From NCBI GenBank assembly GCA_009602725.1, contig WELB01000007.1, positions 748,013 through 812,012 on the forward strand: a stretch of 64,000 nucleotides of DNA, given 5' to 3'. The notes below the pieces were generated by a model. It saw nothing but the letters and a program-made list of their open reading frames with translations. It was not told the origin of the DNA and searched no databases. Shown here piece after piece: positions 26,837 to 38,556 of the stretch. The number at the start of each line of letters is the position of its first letter. Position 1 is the stretch's first letter. The stretch comes from Spirogloea muscicola (Eukaryota; Streptophyta; Zygnematophyceae; Spirogloeales; Spirogloeaceae). The position numbers were made by a program, and so were the translations under genes.

Positions 26837-29800
26837 TCAGAGTTCCTCCTCAGGAGGCATAGTCTTGGAGAGGAGCACATTGCCAGTGTCTGCTGTTGTT
26901 GATGCTGGCAAGTTCGCCACTGGAGACGGTGTGGACCATGTGAACCAACTAGGGATTGCCGGCGTGTCTTTTGGGAGTGCAAAGAAAGTATCAGAGTACA
27001 TGACATAGAAGAGTCCAAACAAGATGATGGAGCCGAGGAACATTGCTGCCAGGATGAGCCACGCCTTCCACTCTGCCATCAGACATGAGGCAATAGGACA
27101 TTGCATTTATATGATCAAGAACCTGCATCGACTGCGCCATTATTTGACGTTAAATTTTTATTCAGTTGAGGTTGTTCAACCCTTGACGGATTGCTTTCGA
27201 TGCTTTCTGTAACAGCCTGTACTCGTACTCAGTGCACTCAAAATTCAGTCACTCATACCTGTGAGTGGCTATGAGTGGCTATAAGGAGAATATCTGACTA
27301 AAGAGCTCAGAGCATGCTGGAGTATATGTAATGACAGACCTGCGCTGCAGGTAGATGTGCACAACACTGCCACAAGGGGAGTATCTACCTGGCATGCTCT
27401 TGTTGATCGGCACCTGTGTCACACGGGCACTAGAGTCCGCCGAAACTGACAGGACAGACCTTCATATTCAAGATCATCACACAAATGGTACGTCAGCAAT
27501 ACGAGGCAAAAAGCAGACAAGGTAAGGGGCAAGGAGACAGAAGCACACCGACACACCTTGACAAGAGACGAGATCTTCTTGGAAGGTTGGGCTGGCTCAA
27601 TGAAGTCGAGCATGCATAATACCCTGCAAAGAGCTTACCAGCCACTGGGAGAAAACTGAACTGCTGTAATAAACACCATGTGTGCACTTTTCACTTTTCT
27701 CTTTATGATCATTGTCTTTATATCGACAATGGCAACATCACCAGCTGCAGAACCGCTGTTTACAGTGTGGTCATTGGTCAATATGTGGAACACGTATCCA
27801 GGGGGTCACGAAACTTCTGTCTGTCAAAGAGCAAATGTGTGCTCACAAGAATTCGATGACATTGGAAGCTTAGCAGAAGAAGCAGCACTAGGATCAAGTC
27901 CCTTGAGAAAAACCCTGCAGACATTAGTATCCGACCACAGTCGAATCTGCTCACGTTGCAAGATGCTTGCCACAAGGACTAGCAGCAAATGCTGAGATGG
28001 GCTCCTCGTGGAGCTTCTTCGCACCCAACAACTTCCAGTCGGGGACATTATATACTGCCACAAAGCCACCAGTTTCTGCACAGCACAACATTGCATATCA
28101 CTGTAAGTAGTGCTGCCAAGAGCTGCTACTTGCTGAAGAGCTGAAACATTGGACAGACAGCATAGTCATTGTAGAGATGCAGAGATGGACACCTGATGCA
28201 CCAAGTCAGAGTAGTAAACCGAAGGGAAGGTTCTCACTGCGAACAATCGTAATGTACAAAAAGGGCATTGCATCAACCCTGGTGAATCGGCAAAACCCGA
28301 ACCTTCCACCCTGTAAACACGCCCATGTACCAAACATGAAGTGCTGAGCACTTCAATGCTGAGCACCAGTTTACATCCCTTGCTGCTCGAAGCAAGGTAT
28401 TGTTTAGATGATTTTCAAGCAACAATGGCATCGTCAACTGACAAGTTGATCTCACCGCAGCAAACTCAAGAGTCGCAATTGGGCTGGATTCCGTCAGCTT
28501 CCACACTTTGCAGGGCCCAGCATCGGCTGTGGAAGCCACCATGTCGCCCTCAAGGCTGAATCCCCAGGAAATTACACTGTTTAGGCACTGGTTGCTTCTC
28601 AGCCAGCTGACGACCCATGTACAGTAAGCTCTATAATTTGGGGCGAATGAAAACCAGAACTTGTCGAGTTGCTGTCACCTGAAATCCAGATCCTTGATTG
28701 AAGTTGAGTGTGCCTTGGGCACATCTAAGACAACCTCCAAGCTTGGCCACTTCATCACTCTCAAGTGACCATCCTGCGCATTCAAGAACTCGAATCCAGT
28801 ATGTGGGCCTTGGCTGCTTCTTCACGTCACAGAAGGCTCAAAGCCAAGGGTGTGATGAGGAGACTACAGCTGAGCGAGGGCATTCATTGTAATCCATTAG
28901 CTGATAGAGAATCTGAAAGCAGAAATAGCTGTCCACATGGAGCACTGCAGCAGTCGTTTGCAGGTAGATCGCATGTAAGCAATGCTATGGGAGGGGTGGA
29001 AGCTTGGACCTTCTACCTCACCCCCTGCGGCTAGATGAGATCCATCTGTGCTGAAGACCAAGCACTTCTGCTCTCCAACCCCTTGAAGCACAGGAAGACT
29101 GGTCCTACTGGCAGATATTGAGGGTCCATCCTCGTCGTTATCACCAAGGCGCAAAGAGAACAATCTGCAAAAGACTGCCAGATAGATGTCAAGCTTCTTG
29201 TCAAATAAGCTCACCGGCACATCCCTGGGGACCTTTCCGCTGCTGAATGCTTCAGTGAGAAGAGGCAGATGAACAGGACAAATCAATGTCTAGTGTTCCA
29301 GCTTCACTATTGACCACAGTTCCCCCTAAGTCAAGAGACGGCCTCTGCCACACTGTTTTACTAGGAACAGATACCTGGAGTGTCTACTTATATTGTTTGT
29401 GCTCCTGCCAATACCTGCAGTCATTAGAGAAGGAAGCCACAATGCCATCGCCACCAGGGTCCACAGCACATCTAAAGGGAGCATCGTCTTCAGTATCAAT
29501 CTCAGCTACCTGATTGTCCAGAAGAACATTGGGGATGAGCTTGGTGCTGCAAAATCATGCTAGCCAAGCAACCATGAAAACAATCAAAGAACAACCTGAA
29601 AGAAACCCAAGACCTCAGCAACCGAGTACCACCGAGCGGGTAAATTAGTGCAGGTAGGCACGAGTAGGGGGGAAACCGAAGTAGAAGAGGTCATGCTGAA
29701 TATCTTGGGTGTTCCGAACGTTCATGCAGCATTGTCAGGGTTTGGCTAGGAGGTCCAGCAGTGGGGGAGGCCTGATGACTCATAAGGCAGAGATGTGCAG

Positions 29801-30113
29801 CTTCTGCCCAAGCAGGGTCAGATATTCAGATCGGCTTGAAGAACCGAGGCCGTCACAACTTCTAGGTTTGGGAAAGGCTTAGAAAGGCTATGAAAGGCAG
29901 TTGACGTGCCTGCTCCGAAAGCTCGTCCGCAGCTTCGTTGTACCTGGCCAGCAGAAGGCGATTCTTGACGCCGTGCTTACGATCGCCCCCTCCGCCGCCA
30001 AAGAGCACGAGGTCGCCGTGCGCGCTGTCGGCCTTCGTGCTGGCCCAGGAGGCGCAGAAGAGTGGCACGTCGTACTTGCGCGAGCACTTGAGGTAGTTCG
30101 TGCGCCTGGACAT
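26837..30113 (-). CDS. SEC12: SEC12/PHF1-type WD40 membrane protein
   Basis: SEC12 is the ER membrane exchange factor that loads GTP on SAR1 to start COPII coats; PHF1 is a plant relative that helps phosphate transporters leave the ER. Exon 1 (from 30113) encodes MSRRTNYLKCSRKYDVPLF and LVLFGGGGGDRKHGVKNRLL, the typical first blade. Later exons give CAVDPGGDGIVAS (near 29450), CLVFSTDGSHLAAGG (near 29060), LRVLEWPSMEVVLD-like and VPKAHSTSIKDLDF (near 28700), EGDMVASTADAGPCKVWKL (near 28520), EEPISAFAASPCGK (near 27980), and a blade with AIVDIKTMIIKRKVKSAHM (near 27700). The last exon (about 27106-26837) has a hydrophobic segment, AWLILAAMFLGSIILFGLF, that fits the single C-terminal membrane anchor. 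Whether it is the true exchange factor or the PHF1 form cannot be told here. Confidence 0.8.
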
Positions 30114-30426
30114 GGCTGCCGGGGTGGCTGGCCCCGCTCAGCCGCGCCTGGCGCCCCGGTGGCGACGAGCCCGGAGGAAGCGACGACTGGCTGAGGCTGA
30201 GGAGCAGACGACTCCGCCTCTGCGAGGCCGCGGCCGTCGCCGGCGACGGCGGCAATGGCGGCGGGCGAAGAGGAGGCAAGACTGCGAGTATGGCAAAAAC
30301 GACTACGGCTGCTTATAGGTAAAGAGCGGCTGTAAAAGGGGCAAGCAGGGAATGGGCGCCTTGACGTCGTTGGCCCTCAGATGGACACCAGCTGCGGGCA
30401 AGCGCTTCATGGCACCTCGCTAAAAG
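30114..30426. promoter_or_regulatory. GC-rich upstream region of the SEC12-like gene
   Basis: GC-rich DNA with CGG/GGC triplets lies directly upstream of the first exon and is the likely promoter and leader. Repeat-derived DNA begins at about 30320 (AAAGAGCGGCTGTAAAAG also occurs near 20875). Confidence 0.35.
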
Positions 30427-30770
30427 ACTTGCATCTACTGACTAGAGGTTACTGAGAGTCCGCTTGCTGCTGTCTCCGTCCTTAGCCTGTGGCTCCGTCA
30501 AGAACACCTATATGCATCTGGCTGGCTTTCACAGCCGCTCTTCCAATATCAGCAGCCGCATTCTTCTTTCTTTCTTTAGCACTCCGGCTCCTTCAGACCT
30601 TGTCCATTCCTTTGGGCGGCCGGCCAGCCCCATTCTTTTTTGGGCTGGCTTTGCCAGCCCCTCTTTTCTATGGGCGCGCTCTTCTCATACGCGACGCGCC
30701 GACCTGGTCGCCATCCCGCCCGGCGGCGGTCCCCGCATCATCGCTGATGTGGTGACAACATACTGCAGAA
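30427..30770 (+). mobile_element. Retroelement family-1 tail, 3' region and a nuclease-like fragment
   Basis: A short coding tail (DLHLLTRGY-like, stop near 30450) is followed by a 3' region with CCTTGTCCATTCCTTTGGG and GGGCTGGC-TTT-GCCAGCC. Then, from about 30686, comes a separate piece encoding RRADLVAIPPGGGPRIIADV. The pieces are out of their normal order, so at least two insertions or rearrangements are layered here. Confidence 0.6.
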
Positions 30771-30794
30771 CACAGAAACGATGCAGAGGAAAGC

Positions 30795-30912
30795 TCAGTA
30801 CCCACGAGTGAGCAACATCAGGTCTGAGTAGCTCGCTGCAGGGAAAGAGGCGCTCCGCCGAGACCCAGAGGCGGCGGCCATAGCACGGCCTGCGCGCGTA
30901 TGGACGACGCCG
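30795..30912 (-). mobile_element. Retroelement family-1 C-terminal tail
   Basis: The minus strand encodes TRAGRAMAAASGSRRSASF through YSDLMLLTRGY. It is inverted relative to the fragment starting at 30946. Confidence 0.65.
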
Positions 30913-30945
30913 ATCTGGTGGGATTGGCGGAGTCGATGCAGGCAG

Positions 30946-31335
30946 TTGGTGTTTGCAGGGCACGCGGTCGGCCAGGCGGCCCGGGGCAAGGAGCGAAAAT
31001 ATGCTGATCACCCTGTGGGGGATGAATTCGCGGCCCTGGCGATGGATGTACACGGGGCTTTCGGCAGCCGCTGGCTGGATCTCATTCAGCGGCTTGCCCG
31101 ACAGGCCATTGACCGGCGGCCGGGTCTGCCAGGGGCGATGCCCGGCTTCAACGCCGCCGGTTCGCTCGAACAAGTCTTCCGCATGCGGCTGGCCGTATCG
31201 CTTCAACGCTCCCTTGCCCACGCCGTCCACACGCGAGCAGGCCGTGCTGTGGCCGCCGCCTTTGGGTCTCGGCGGAGTGCCTCTTTCCCTGCAGCGAGCT
31301 ACTCAGACCTGATGTTGCTCACTCGTGGGTACTGA
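30946..31335 (+). mobile_element. Retroelement family-1 C-terminal fragment
   Basis: The frame encodes KERKYADHPVGDEFAALAMD, VHGAFGSRWLDLIQRLARQA and RMRLAVSLQRSLAHAVHTRA and ends YSDLMLLTRGY. It corresponds to the last about 125 residues of the 21361 copy without the zinc-knuckle part. Its 3' side forms one arm of the foldback with 31476-31648. Confidence 0.7.
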
Positions 31336-31648
31336 GCTTCCCTCTGCATCGTCTCTGTGTTCTGCAGTGTTTTGTCGTGTAGTCCTTTCTCCGGCTCCTC
31401 TTTCTTTGGCTATGGACATTGTCCTTTCTTTTTTGGGCTGGCTTTGCCAGCGAGAGAAGTGCGCGCCCATAGAGAAGAGGGGCTGGCAAAGCCACCCCAA
31501 AAAGGAATGGACAATGTCCAAAGCCAAAGAAAGAGGAGCCGGAAAGACGACTACATGACAAAACACTGCAGAACACAGAGACGATGCAGAGGGAAGCTCA
31601 GTACCCACGAGTGAGCAACATCAGGTCTGAGTAGCTCGCTGCAGGGAA
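31284..31648. repeat. Foldback: inverted arms of ~170 bp
   Basis: Arms at about 31284-31457 and 31476-31648 are reverse complements with a few differences. Each runs from the coding tail (TTTCCCTGCAGCGAGCTACT) through the 3' region to the GGCTGGCTTTGCCAGCC hairpin. The centre is under 20 bp. Two element 3' ends thus meet tail to tail. Confidence 0.8.
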
Positions 31649-31984
31649 ATGCAAGCGCGGACAGATTAAGTGGTGGCTGGGAGAGGCCAGCCCAAGAGAA
31701 TGGACAAGGTCTGAAGAGGCACTCCGCCGAGACCCCGAGGCGGCGGTCATAGCACGGCCTGCTCGCGTGTGGACGGCGTGGGCAAGGGAGCGTTCAAGTG
31801 ATACGGCCAGGCGCATGCGGAAGACTTGTGCGAGCGAACCGGCGGCGTTGAAGCCGGGCATCGCCCCTGGCAGACCCGGCCGCCGGTCAATGGCCTGGCG
31901 GGCAAGCCGCTGAATGAGATCCAGCCAGCGGCTGCCGAAAGCCCCGTGTACATCCATCGCCAGGGCCGCGAATTCATCCCACAC
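31598..31984 (-). mobile_element. Retroelement family-1 C-terminal fragment, inverted copy
   Basis: The minus strand encodes the same C-terminal region as 30946-31335 (VHGAFGSRWLDLIQRLARQA, ending YSDLMLLTRGY). A second element's 3' region is inserted within it at about 31653-31715, carrying the GCGGACAGATTAAGTGG and GGCTGGGAGAGGCCAGCC pieces. Confidence 0.7.
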
Positions 31985-32310
31985 CGGGTGATCAGCCTCT
32001 CCCAGCCACCACTTAATCTGGCCGCGCTTGCTATCTGAAGAGACGAGAACAGCTCTGCCAACTTACGGCCACAGGACTCGCGGAGCCGTCCGCCACGTGG
32101 CGTGCAGGCGCTATGGAGAAGAAAGGACGCTTCCAGGTTACCTTCCCTTCCAGGCTAGCTATTCAGATTTGCATCTACTGACGGGAGGTTACTGAGAGTT
32201 CGCTTACTGCTGTCTCAGTCCTTAGCACTCCGACTCCTTCAGACCTTGTCCATTCTTTTGGGCTGGCCACTCCCAGCCACCACTTAATCTGGCCGCGCTT
32301 GCTCTTCCAG
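31985..32310 (+). mobile_element. Retroelement 3' ends
   Basis: A short arm at about 31995-32032 (CTCTCCCAGCCACCACTTAA) precedes a fuller plus-strand 3' end at 32154-32303: DLHLLTGGY-like tail, stop, CTTAGCACTCCGACTCCTTC, CCTTGTCCATTCTTTTGGG, then CCAGCCACCACTTAATCTGG and GCCGCGCTTGC. Confidence 0.65.
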
Positions 32311-32439
32311 AGGAGGGCGGTGGCTGTGAGAAGTGGCTCTCCAAATGGGGGCAAGGGCTGTGAGAAGCCTGCCCAAAAGGGAATTGACAAGATATAAAGG
32401 GGCCAAACTACAAAAGGGCCAAACGCGCTATCTCAGAAC

Positions 32440-33125
32440 TGTTGGAGGAAATTGTTGTGGTGTTTTGAGTGCTTCATCCTCCAGGAGATGGCAGTGGCAG
32501 TGAGAGGCCAGCCCAGAAAAGGAATGAACAAAGTTCGGACGGGCCAGAGACGCTGACCTCCCGCGGGAAGACGAGTTCTTCCCGCTCGCCATCGACACCC
32601 AAAGTGCGTTGGGCGCTCGGTGGCTCGAACGAACAAGGATTCCACATTAACTGGTGGCTGTGAGAGGCCAGCCAAAAAAAGGAGCTGCTCAACCAGCTCT
32701 CGCGTCACGCCATTTTCCACAGATCCCATTGCGGAGCGGGTGGATTTCCATGCAGCAGGCTCGCTCGCGCAGGTGTACCGCAGGCGCCTGTCCTCTCGGT
32801 GCAGAGGTCCATGGCTCGCGCGCTGCATCTGCGTGCCGGTCGTGCCCTAGCTGCAGCCTCTGGCCCTGGCCAGGGGACCAGCTACCAGGAGAGAGACGCT
32901 TCCAAGAGAGGGCGGTGGCTGGGAGAAGAAGTGGCTCTCCCAATGGGGGCAAGGGCTGTGAAAAGCCAGCCCGAAAAGAATTGACCAAGTTTCGAAGGGG
33001 CCACAATGACGGAGGGGCCTAAAAATGCTGGGAGAGGCCAGCCCAGAAAAAAGAATTAACAACGCTACCAGGAGCCCAGCTTCTCCGACCTGCGGCTGCT
33101 TAGCAGGGGAATATCGTGTATTTGA
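32440..33125. mobile_element. Mosaic of retroelement 3' fragments
   Basis: Several short pieces of related elements lie side by side. One encodes AAGSLAQVYRRRL (near 32750) and another ends SFSDLRLLSRG (near 33080-33110). Repeated 3' regions contain GAGAGGCCAGCCCAGAAAA and GGGGCAAGGGCTGTGA (32340, 32945). No piece carries a recognisable enzyme core. Confidence 0.5.
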
Positions 33126-33189
33126 AACAAACGAAGGCCAAATGGCCAAGTACAAAGGCAAGCAAATCTTAAGACCTACATAACCTACA

Positions 33190-33300
33190 GTAGATTGACC
33201 CGCTCAGAAACCACGGGTCAAAACATAAAGGTCGCTAACCGATGCCTGGATACTAGACGGCAGATACGAAGCCCTTCTGCCACCAACTAGAGCTCGCCCA
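33190..33300 (-). mobile_element. Retroelement family-2 tail
   Basis: The minus strand encodes a piece ending QASVSDLYVLTRGF, followed by GAGCGGGTCAA, the same tail and 3' start as the plus-strand copies at 51810 and 52095. Confidence 0.6.
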
Positions 33301-33318
33301 GCTTTCTGGTGCAAAGCA

Positions 33319-33975
33319 TTAGCCTGAGCACGCTGCAAACAGGCTTATCTGTCGTCGCAACAACGACAGATAAGCAGCTGGCAAGCCCATCTCAGCCGGG
33401 AACACATCTGCATGTCGTGTGTAGCCTAGATTGGCTATGTCTTGAAGGAGAGTAAGGAAACGAGGACCTAAGCAGGCAAAGATGTCGATTGCTGCTGGCA
33501 AGAGCTGATCACATCGGGGGTAATCGGAGTAGTGCTGCAACTTTCTTTGTTCAGCACTGCCCACTGCGTGGCCAGCGATGTGTGTCGATGCTGGACCTTT
33601 ATAGGCCTCCGTAAGCACAATATCGACCAAAGCGCTTGATCCTCCACCAGGTTGCACGCCCACAATGTCAAGTGTGCGGCGATGATGACGTCCCTGGGCA
33701 TCCGTGGTGATAGGCATGATGTTGTTCACTTCCACGACCGCACGGTACCCGGCGTCGCGCATCAAACCCGTCAGAGCATCACCGAGGAGGTTGTGGATGC
33801 CCAACACTTCTGGTCCAGTGGGGCATCGCAGCATGTGAGTGGCGAGCTCAGCACTCTCTGCGCGGAAGCCGCACTCACACTGGCGCACCCCAATCAGGCA
33901 GTTAGGTGGGAGGCCGAGGAAGAGTTGAAGCAACGTCCGAAAGGCCTCGGAGCTGATGCTGAAGGCGCTGGCCAC
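33319..33975 (-). mobile_element. Retroelement C-terminal ORF fragment, divergent family
   Basis: A 218-residue frame has the same order as the 21361 fragment: CECG with HMLRC, then RRTLDIVGVQPGGG and SALVDIVLT, and a region with AAIDIFACLGPRFLTLLQDI. It differs strongly in sequence from family 1, so it is a separate, probably older lineage. It lacks the polymerase core. A 13-bp hairpin lies within its 3' end (33343-33375). Confidence 0.6.
33343..33375. repeat. Perfect 13-bp inverted repeat, 7-base loop
   Basis: GCTTATCTGTCGT at 33343-33355 and ACGACAGATAAGC at 33363-33375 pair perfectly around CGCAACA. Confidence 0.9.
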
Positions 33976-34794
33976 GGCGTGTGAGGTGATCCAGTCTGTG
34001 GCTCCAGGTGTGGCGAGGGAAGTAAGTCTTGCCAGGCCCCTTGGATTGTTGTGAATCTCTGGCAGCCTCCTCAGGGGTTACTGAGTGTTTTGTAGCTGCT
34101 TGCTTTCATAGAAATGGTTCCATAGGGGCTAGCTTTAGCGCTTCCCCTTGGCCAGAGAAGACGCCAAAGCACGCAGGGAATCAAGTAGCCACGGCACACT
34201 CAGTAATGAAAGGGTGGCCAGTTTAAGCCAAAACAATGGTCATACAGAGAACGGTAGTGCAATAGTTGGCCTACATGAAACGAAGCCCTATGCTAATGTT
34301 GCTAAGGTAACCGTGTGACGTATGCGGCGAGGGCTGTGAATAGCAGCCCAGAAACAGGCTAATACAGGAATGAACACAGCTCTTCCAGTTTAAGGCAATG
34401 GCTGTGAGAGGCCAGCCCAAACGAATGTACAAGGCGCGAAAAGCGCGAAGGCGCAACAACGATAACTGTGCAAATCTGCAGCGGGGGGACCAAGGCCAGC
34501 CCGGCCTCCGGGCTGGCCGGTGGCCGCGGCCTCCGCCGGCGCCGGAGCCGCCNCCGCCGCCGGCGCCGCCGCGCGAGGCGGCTCGGCACAGTCGTCGCCG
34601 GCCACTGCGCCGCGCTCCTTGAAGAGCCTGGACCGCCGCGCGACCCGCGGTTGCCCGCATTGCTGCGCCAAGCGCGCTAGTCGAGCCAGAAAGCCCGCTG
34701 GTTGGTTGGGCAAGGCCGAGTGGTGGGCTCACGGCGCGGGGCCGCCGAGGCCCCGGGCTGGCAGCCAGGGCCGCGTGGCGGCTGGCTGCCAGCC
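33976..34794. other. Upstream region of the NCL gene
   Basis: The left part (to about 34450) holds degraded element 3' DNA, including GGCTGTGAGAGGCCAGCCC near 34400 and a variant near 34330. From 34480 it becomes GC-rich with CCG triplets and one N (34553), resembling the gene starts elsewhere in the window. An open frame runs from a Met at 34702 into the NCL gene, so part of this DNA may encode its N-terminus. Confidence 0.45.
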
Positions 34795-37700
34795 ATGAGT
34801 ACGACGGCCGGGAGCCAGTGTCGGGAGAGCTACGGCTTCCTGCCATGCTCCAGCACCCTCAAGGGCAGCTGCACGCTCATGCTCTTCTACGGCTACCTGC
34901 TCTTCAAGGGCGCGCAGCTCATCGCCGATGGCTCCGAGCTACTGCTGGAGGTGACTCTCCGACGGCAACCATTTAGCGCCACCGGACCACTGTCAAATAC
35001 TTCGCAGCCAGGGCGGCTTGAGTCAGCCGCATCGACTTCGTCTCCTTGGCTCCTTGCCCAACCCGCAGGAGCCACGATACGGACCATCGAAGCTCGGGCC
35101 ATGACGCAGTAGGTGCAGGTGGATCACACGGCAGTGATCTTGACGGAGCTGTTGTGACGGCCTTGCTGGCAGCAGAGTATGCTAGCGTGATAGACGTTAA
35201 ATAGCACTGAAGCTCAAGTGCCACAGCACGTGTGGTGCACATTGTGCTGCAAAGGTCTCTATGCTGCCTCTACTATAGGTCGTTAGAGGCGTAGTATGCT
35301 CGAGAGAGAAGCAGTTGTGTCAAGTGCTTACCCCTACGACTATGTGCCGTGCAGCTGTCAGAATCAAAGCAGCAAGTGCTGGCTTTGAGGGCGGTATGAC
35401 ACTTGATGTCCCTGACCTGTGCCTGTGCATCGACTGCGTGTTGCAGATCCTTGATCCAGGCCTCATAGGAGGCCTTCTCCTACCTATTCTTGGTGCATTG
35501 CCGGATTGCTTCATCATTGCCATGTCAGGGCTTGGCTCCAGTCCTGATGTTGCTCAGGTCAGCTTTCAAGCACACAGTGCCACTCACGCCTGTTGTCTTC
35601 TGCCCGTACATCTGCCATTGCAACTCCAATACTGCGCTGCTAAGTAGCTATCGTTTAAATATTGAGCATCATTAGGATCTAATATAACATGAGCATGCTC
35701 TGCAAGTTGCTGCCACAGGCACCTGATCGCACCTATCACTCGCATCCTTGTGGGCAAGCTTGACTTATGCAGACGAAGGTCGCAGTAGGCATTGGTACGC
35801 TAGCAGGCTCCACAATCATGCTGCTTACAATAGCATGGGGCGGCTCGCTTCTCATTGGCCGCTGCGACCTGAGAGAGTTGGATGGCCGTTCAATTGATAA
35901 GCAGCTTACTCGAAGCTGTGATTTCGTCAATACTGGGGTTACCACTGACGGGTACGACACAAGGAGAATATACTACTGACATGCACATGACTGCATGTAA
36001 GCTTACAGAAGCTCCTGGCTGTGGCTCCTTGTTTCTGGCTGTTTCATCACAGGTGTGAATGTATGCAATATACTTCGACATATAGCCAGTACCTATGTGA
36101 CAGGGAACAGGGGTCAGAAGTGGTTGCACTGAAGTCCATCTTACATTTCCATCATGTGCAGGTTGACACCTCCCAATGCTTATATCATGCTCGCATCTGT
36201 GTCGCTCTACCTCATTGTTCAGGCTCCCTCGTTGGCAGGGCAGACGCACAATGAGTACACCGTGCTAGCTGCACTTGCTCTTGCATCCGTCGGCCTTGTC
36301 GCATACTGCTGCTACCAGGTACATTGTACTCGCAGTCTTCTTGCTGATCTCAATACCAGTTATTCTCAATTAACAGCAAGTGGATTCAGCATGAAGGCTC
36401 GTCTCGCCATGTAGCTGTGGTCAATGAGAGCTTTGTATTTGTTCTGCGACCAATACTGAGGACCTTCAAGTTTTCAGGTAGTGGTGCCGGAGCTTCAAAA
36501 GCGCCAACTACTGGCTGCTCGAGCCCGCTTTGTCAAGTCCCACAGTATCAAGACTGCCAACATTATGGCAGGTAGTCTCTTAGTTGCTCTGAAGTGGCTG
36601 CTGCAAGCTCTCCCTGACATTTTTTGCTCTCCATTGTCATTGCCCTCACCTGCAAGTCACTCACATTGTCATCCTGCTTATTCTCAACGCCGCTCGCAAA
36701 TTCCACGGCCAGCCCGGCAAGGCAGCTTCAGCAGCCCTGTGCAGCGGGCTGGCCTCCGCCAGCTTCGCCTTGCTTGACACAACTTCACGACTCAAACTCT
36801 CAACACCGTGCTATTCTGCAGTCCAAACTGGGAGAACACTCTTTGACGCAAATGGCAGTGTGGATGACGCATCTCTGATGCACATATTCCACATGTTTGA
36901 CACTGATCACAATGGGCACATTGAGAGAGATGAGCTGACGGCAAGCAATCTGACCATCTCTTTTAGCCTCAAGCCCACCTTCCTTTGAGCTTGGCCACCT
37001 TTGTGATAATCCTCTGTGCCTCTTTACTTGTATGTAATGAAACAACTTATCTACATCAATATAAGTAGTTGGTCCGCCAGGATCACAAACACGAGTCTGG
37101 CTTTGGTGAGGCTGTTGCTTCAGTATCATACATGTCAAGACTAGTTGGTGATGGCATATTATAATCTGACTGGAAGACAGCTACTTCTTCTGTGGCAGGC
37201 GTTGGTGGCGGGGATGACCTTTGGAGCATCAGGCTTTGTTGCACGCGATATAGACGTCCAGCTTTATCTGCAGCAATTCGACATAGATAATTCCAACAGC
37301 ATCACGGCTGACGAATTTTTGTGGGGCATGAAGCAGTGGATAGAACAGGTCCGCTCATTATCATCTCGAAGTGCCCTTTAAACCAGTGTTAGACAGCCTC
37401 AGACTGAGGCGCATCATCATCCTCTTCTGACTGACTCCCACCACCTAAACCTAGGGTCGACCTAATCATGAGGTTCATGCGCATGCAGCATGGTCATGCA
37501 ACTTTGAATGGCTCTTCCTCGGGGAAAATTGAGATCTATTGTGAGCCATCCACGGAGTGTCTGCTTGGGAAGCCACTTTTAGAGGCTGCGCTCGAGGAGA
37601 AGGAGGAAGAGGAGGACGACAAGAAGCAACCACCCACTAAATCCCAGCTTGCTATCGAAGCCATTGTGTACCTATGTCTTGGAAGCTTCTCCATTGGCTT

Positions 37701-38556
37701 GTTCTCAGGTCCAATGGTGAGTTGCAGTCCTCACTATCAGGAAGGTTGACTTCTCGTCCTGGATTGATGGACAGCTAGCATGGCCTCATTCTCTTACAGG
37801 CACATGCTGCATTTTGTTTGTTGCCTGCAGGTGGAGTCCATCTCAACCTTAGCAGAACGCTCTGACATTCCAGCTTTCTTCATCTCATTTATAGTCACCC
37901 CAATGGTGTCCAATGCTAGTGAGCTTGTCTCATCGTTCGCTTTTGCAAGCAAGAGGAGGCAGCGGAACATATCCCTCACATTCGCTCAGGTGACAATCTA
38001 CCATCTTTTCTGACTGAAGCCGCCTGGCAACATGTGTTTCAACTGCAAGCTGCTCAATCTTGCGATGTACATACCTCACACTTAAGGCAGCTGCTCTTCC
38101 TGGATTGGTGGATCGTTTAACCACCTAGTCTGCTTGGATGCATCCTACCTTATTGCACAAATGGCAGGTCTACGGTGCTGTGACCATGAACAACACCCTT
38201 TGCTTGGCTGTCTTTTTACTTCTTGTCTACCTCAAAGACATAGCATGGGACTTCTCCGCTGAGGTGCGCAAGCTCATGCCTGCTTTGCAATCGGATGGGT
38301 GTTTGCTTGTCTAATGGAGGTCAAGTGTAAGCTCAAAACGATAGGGGTCAATGGGGACATGGTGGAGCCTCTTCATGTTGTGTTGGGGGCCATGCTCCTG
38401 CAGGTCACTGTGATCTTTGTGACGGTCATGCTGGTGGGAAGCTTGGGAGCGAGCAGACTTACCTTCAAGGCGTGGCTTGCCTTCCCCGTTCTACTCCTGT
38501 ATCCCTTCTCGCTTGCACTGGTGGCATACCTTGACCAAGTGCTGGGTTGGCACTGA
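34795..38556 (+). CDS. NCL: NCL/EF-CAX-type Na+/Ca2+ exchanger with EF-hands
   Basis: A membrane cation exchanger of the plant NCL type. Exon 1 (34795-34950, possibly extended to a Met at 34702) has CRESYGFLPC and a first membrane helix. Exon 2 (35447-35557) and the next (from about 35769) carry the first alpha repeat, LPILGALPDC with SGLGSSPDVAQ and GIGTLAGSTIMLLTIAWG. Further helices lie near 36165-36318. A cytosolic loop has two calcium-binding EF-hands: DTDHNGHIERDEL near 36900 and DIDNSNSITADEF near 37280. An acidic linker (EEKEEEEDD, near 37590) follows. The second alpha repeat is near 37870-38000 (FISFIVTPMVSNASELVSS), followed by helices to the stop at 38554 (ends VLGWH). In plants NCL moves Na+ and Ca2+ across internal membranes. 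The calcium loops suggest feedback control by Ca2+. Confidence 0.85.
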
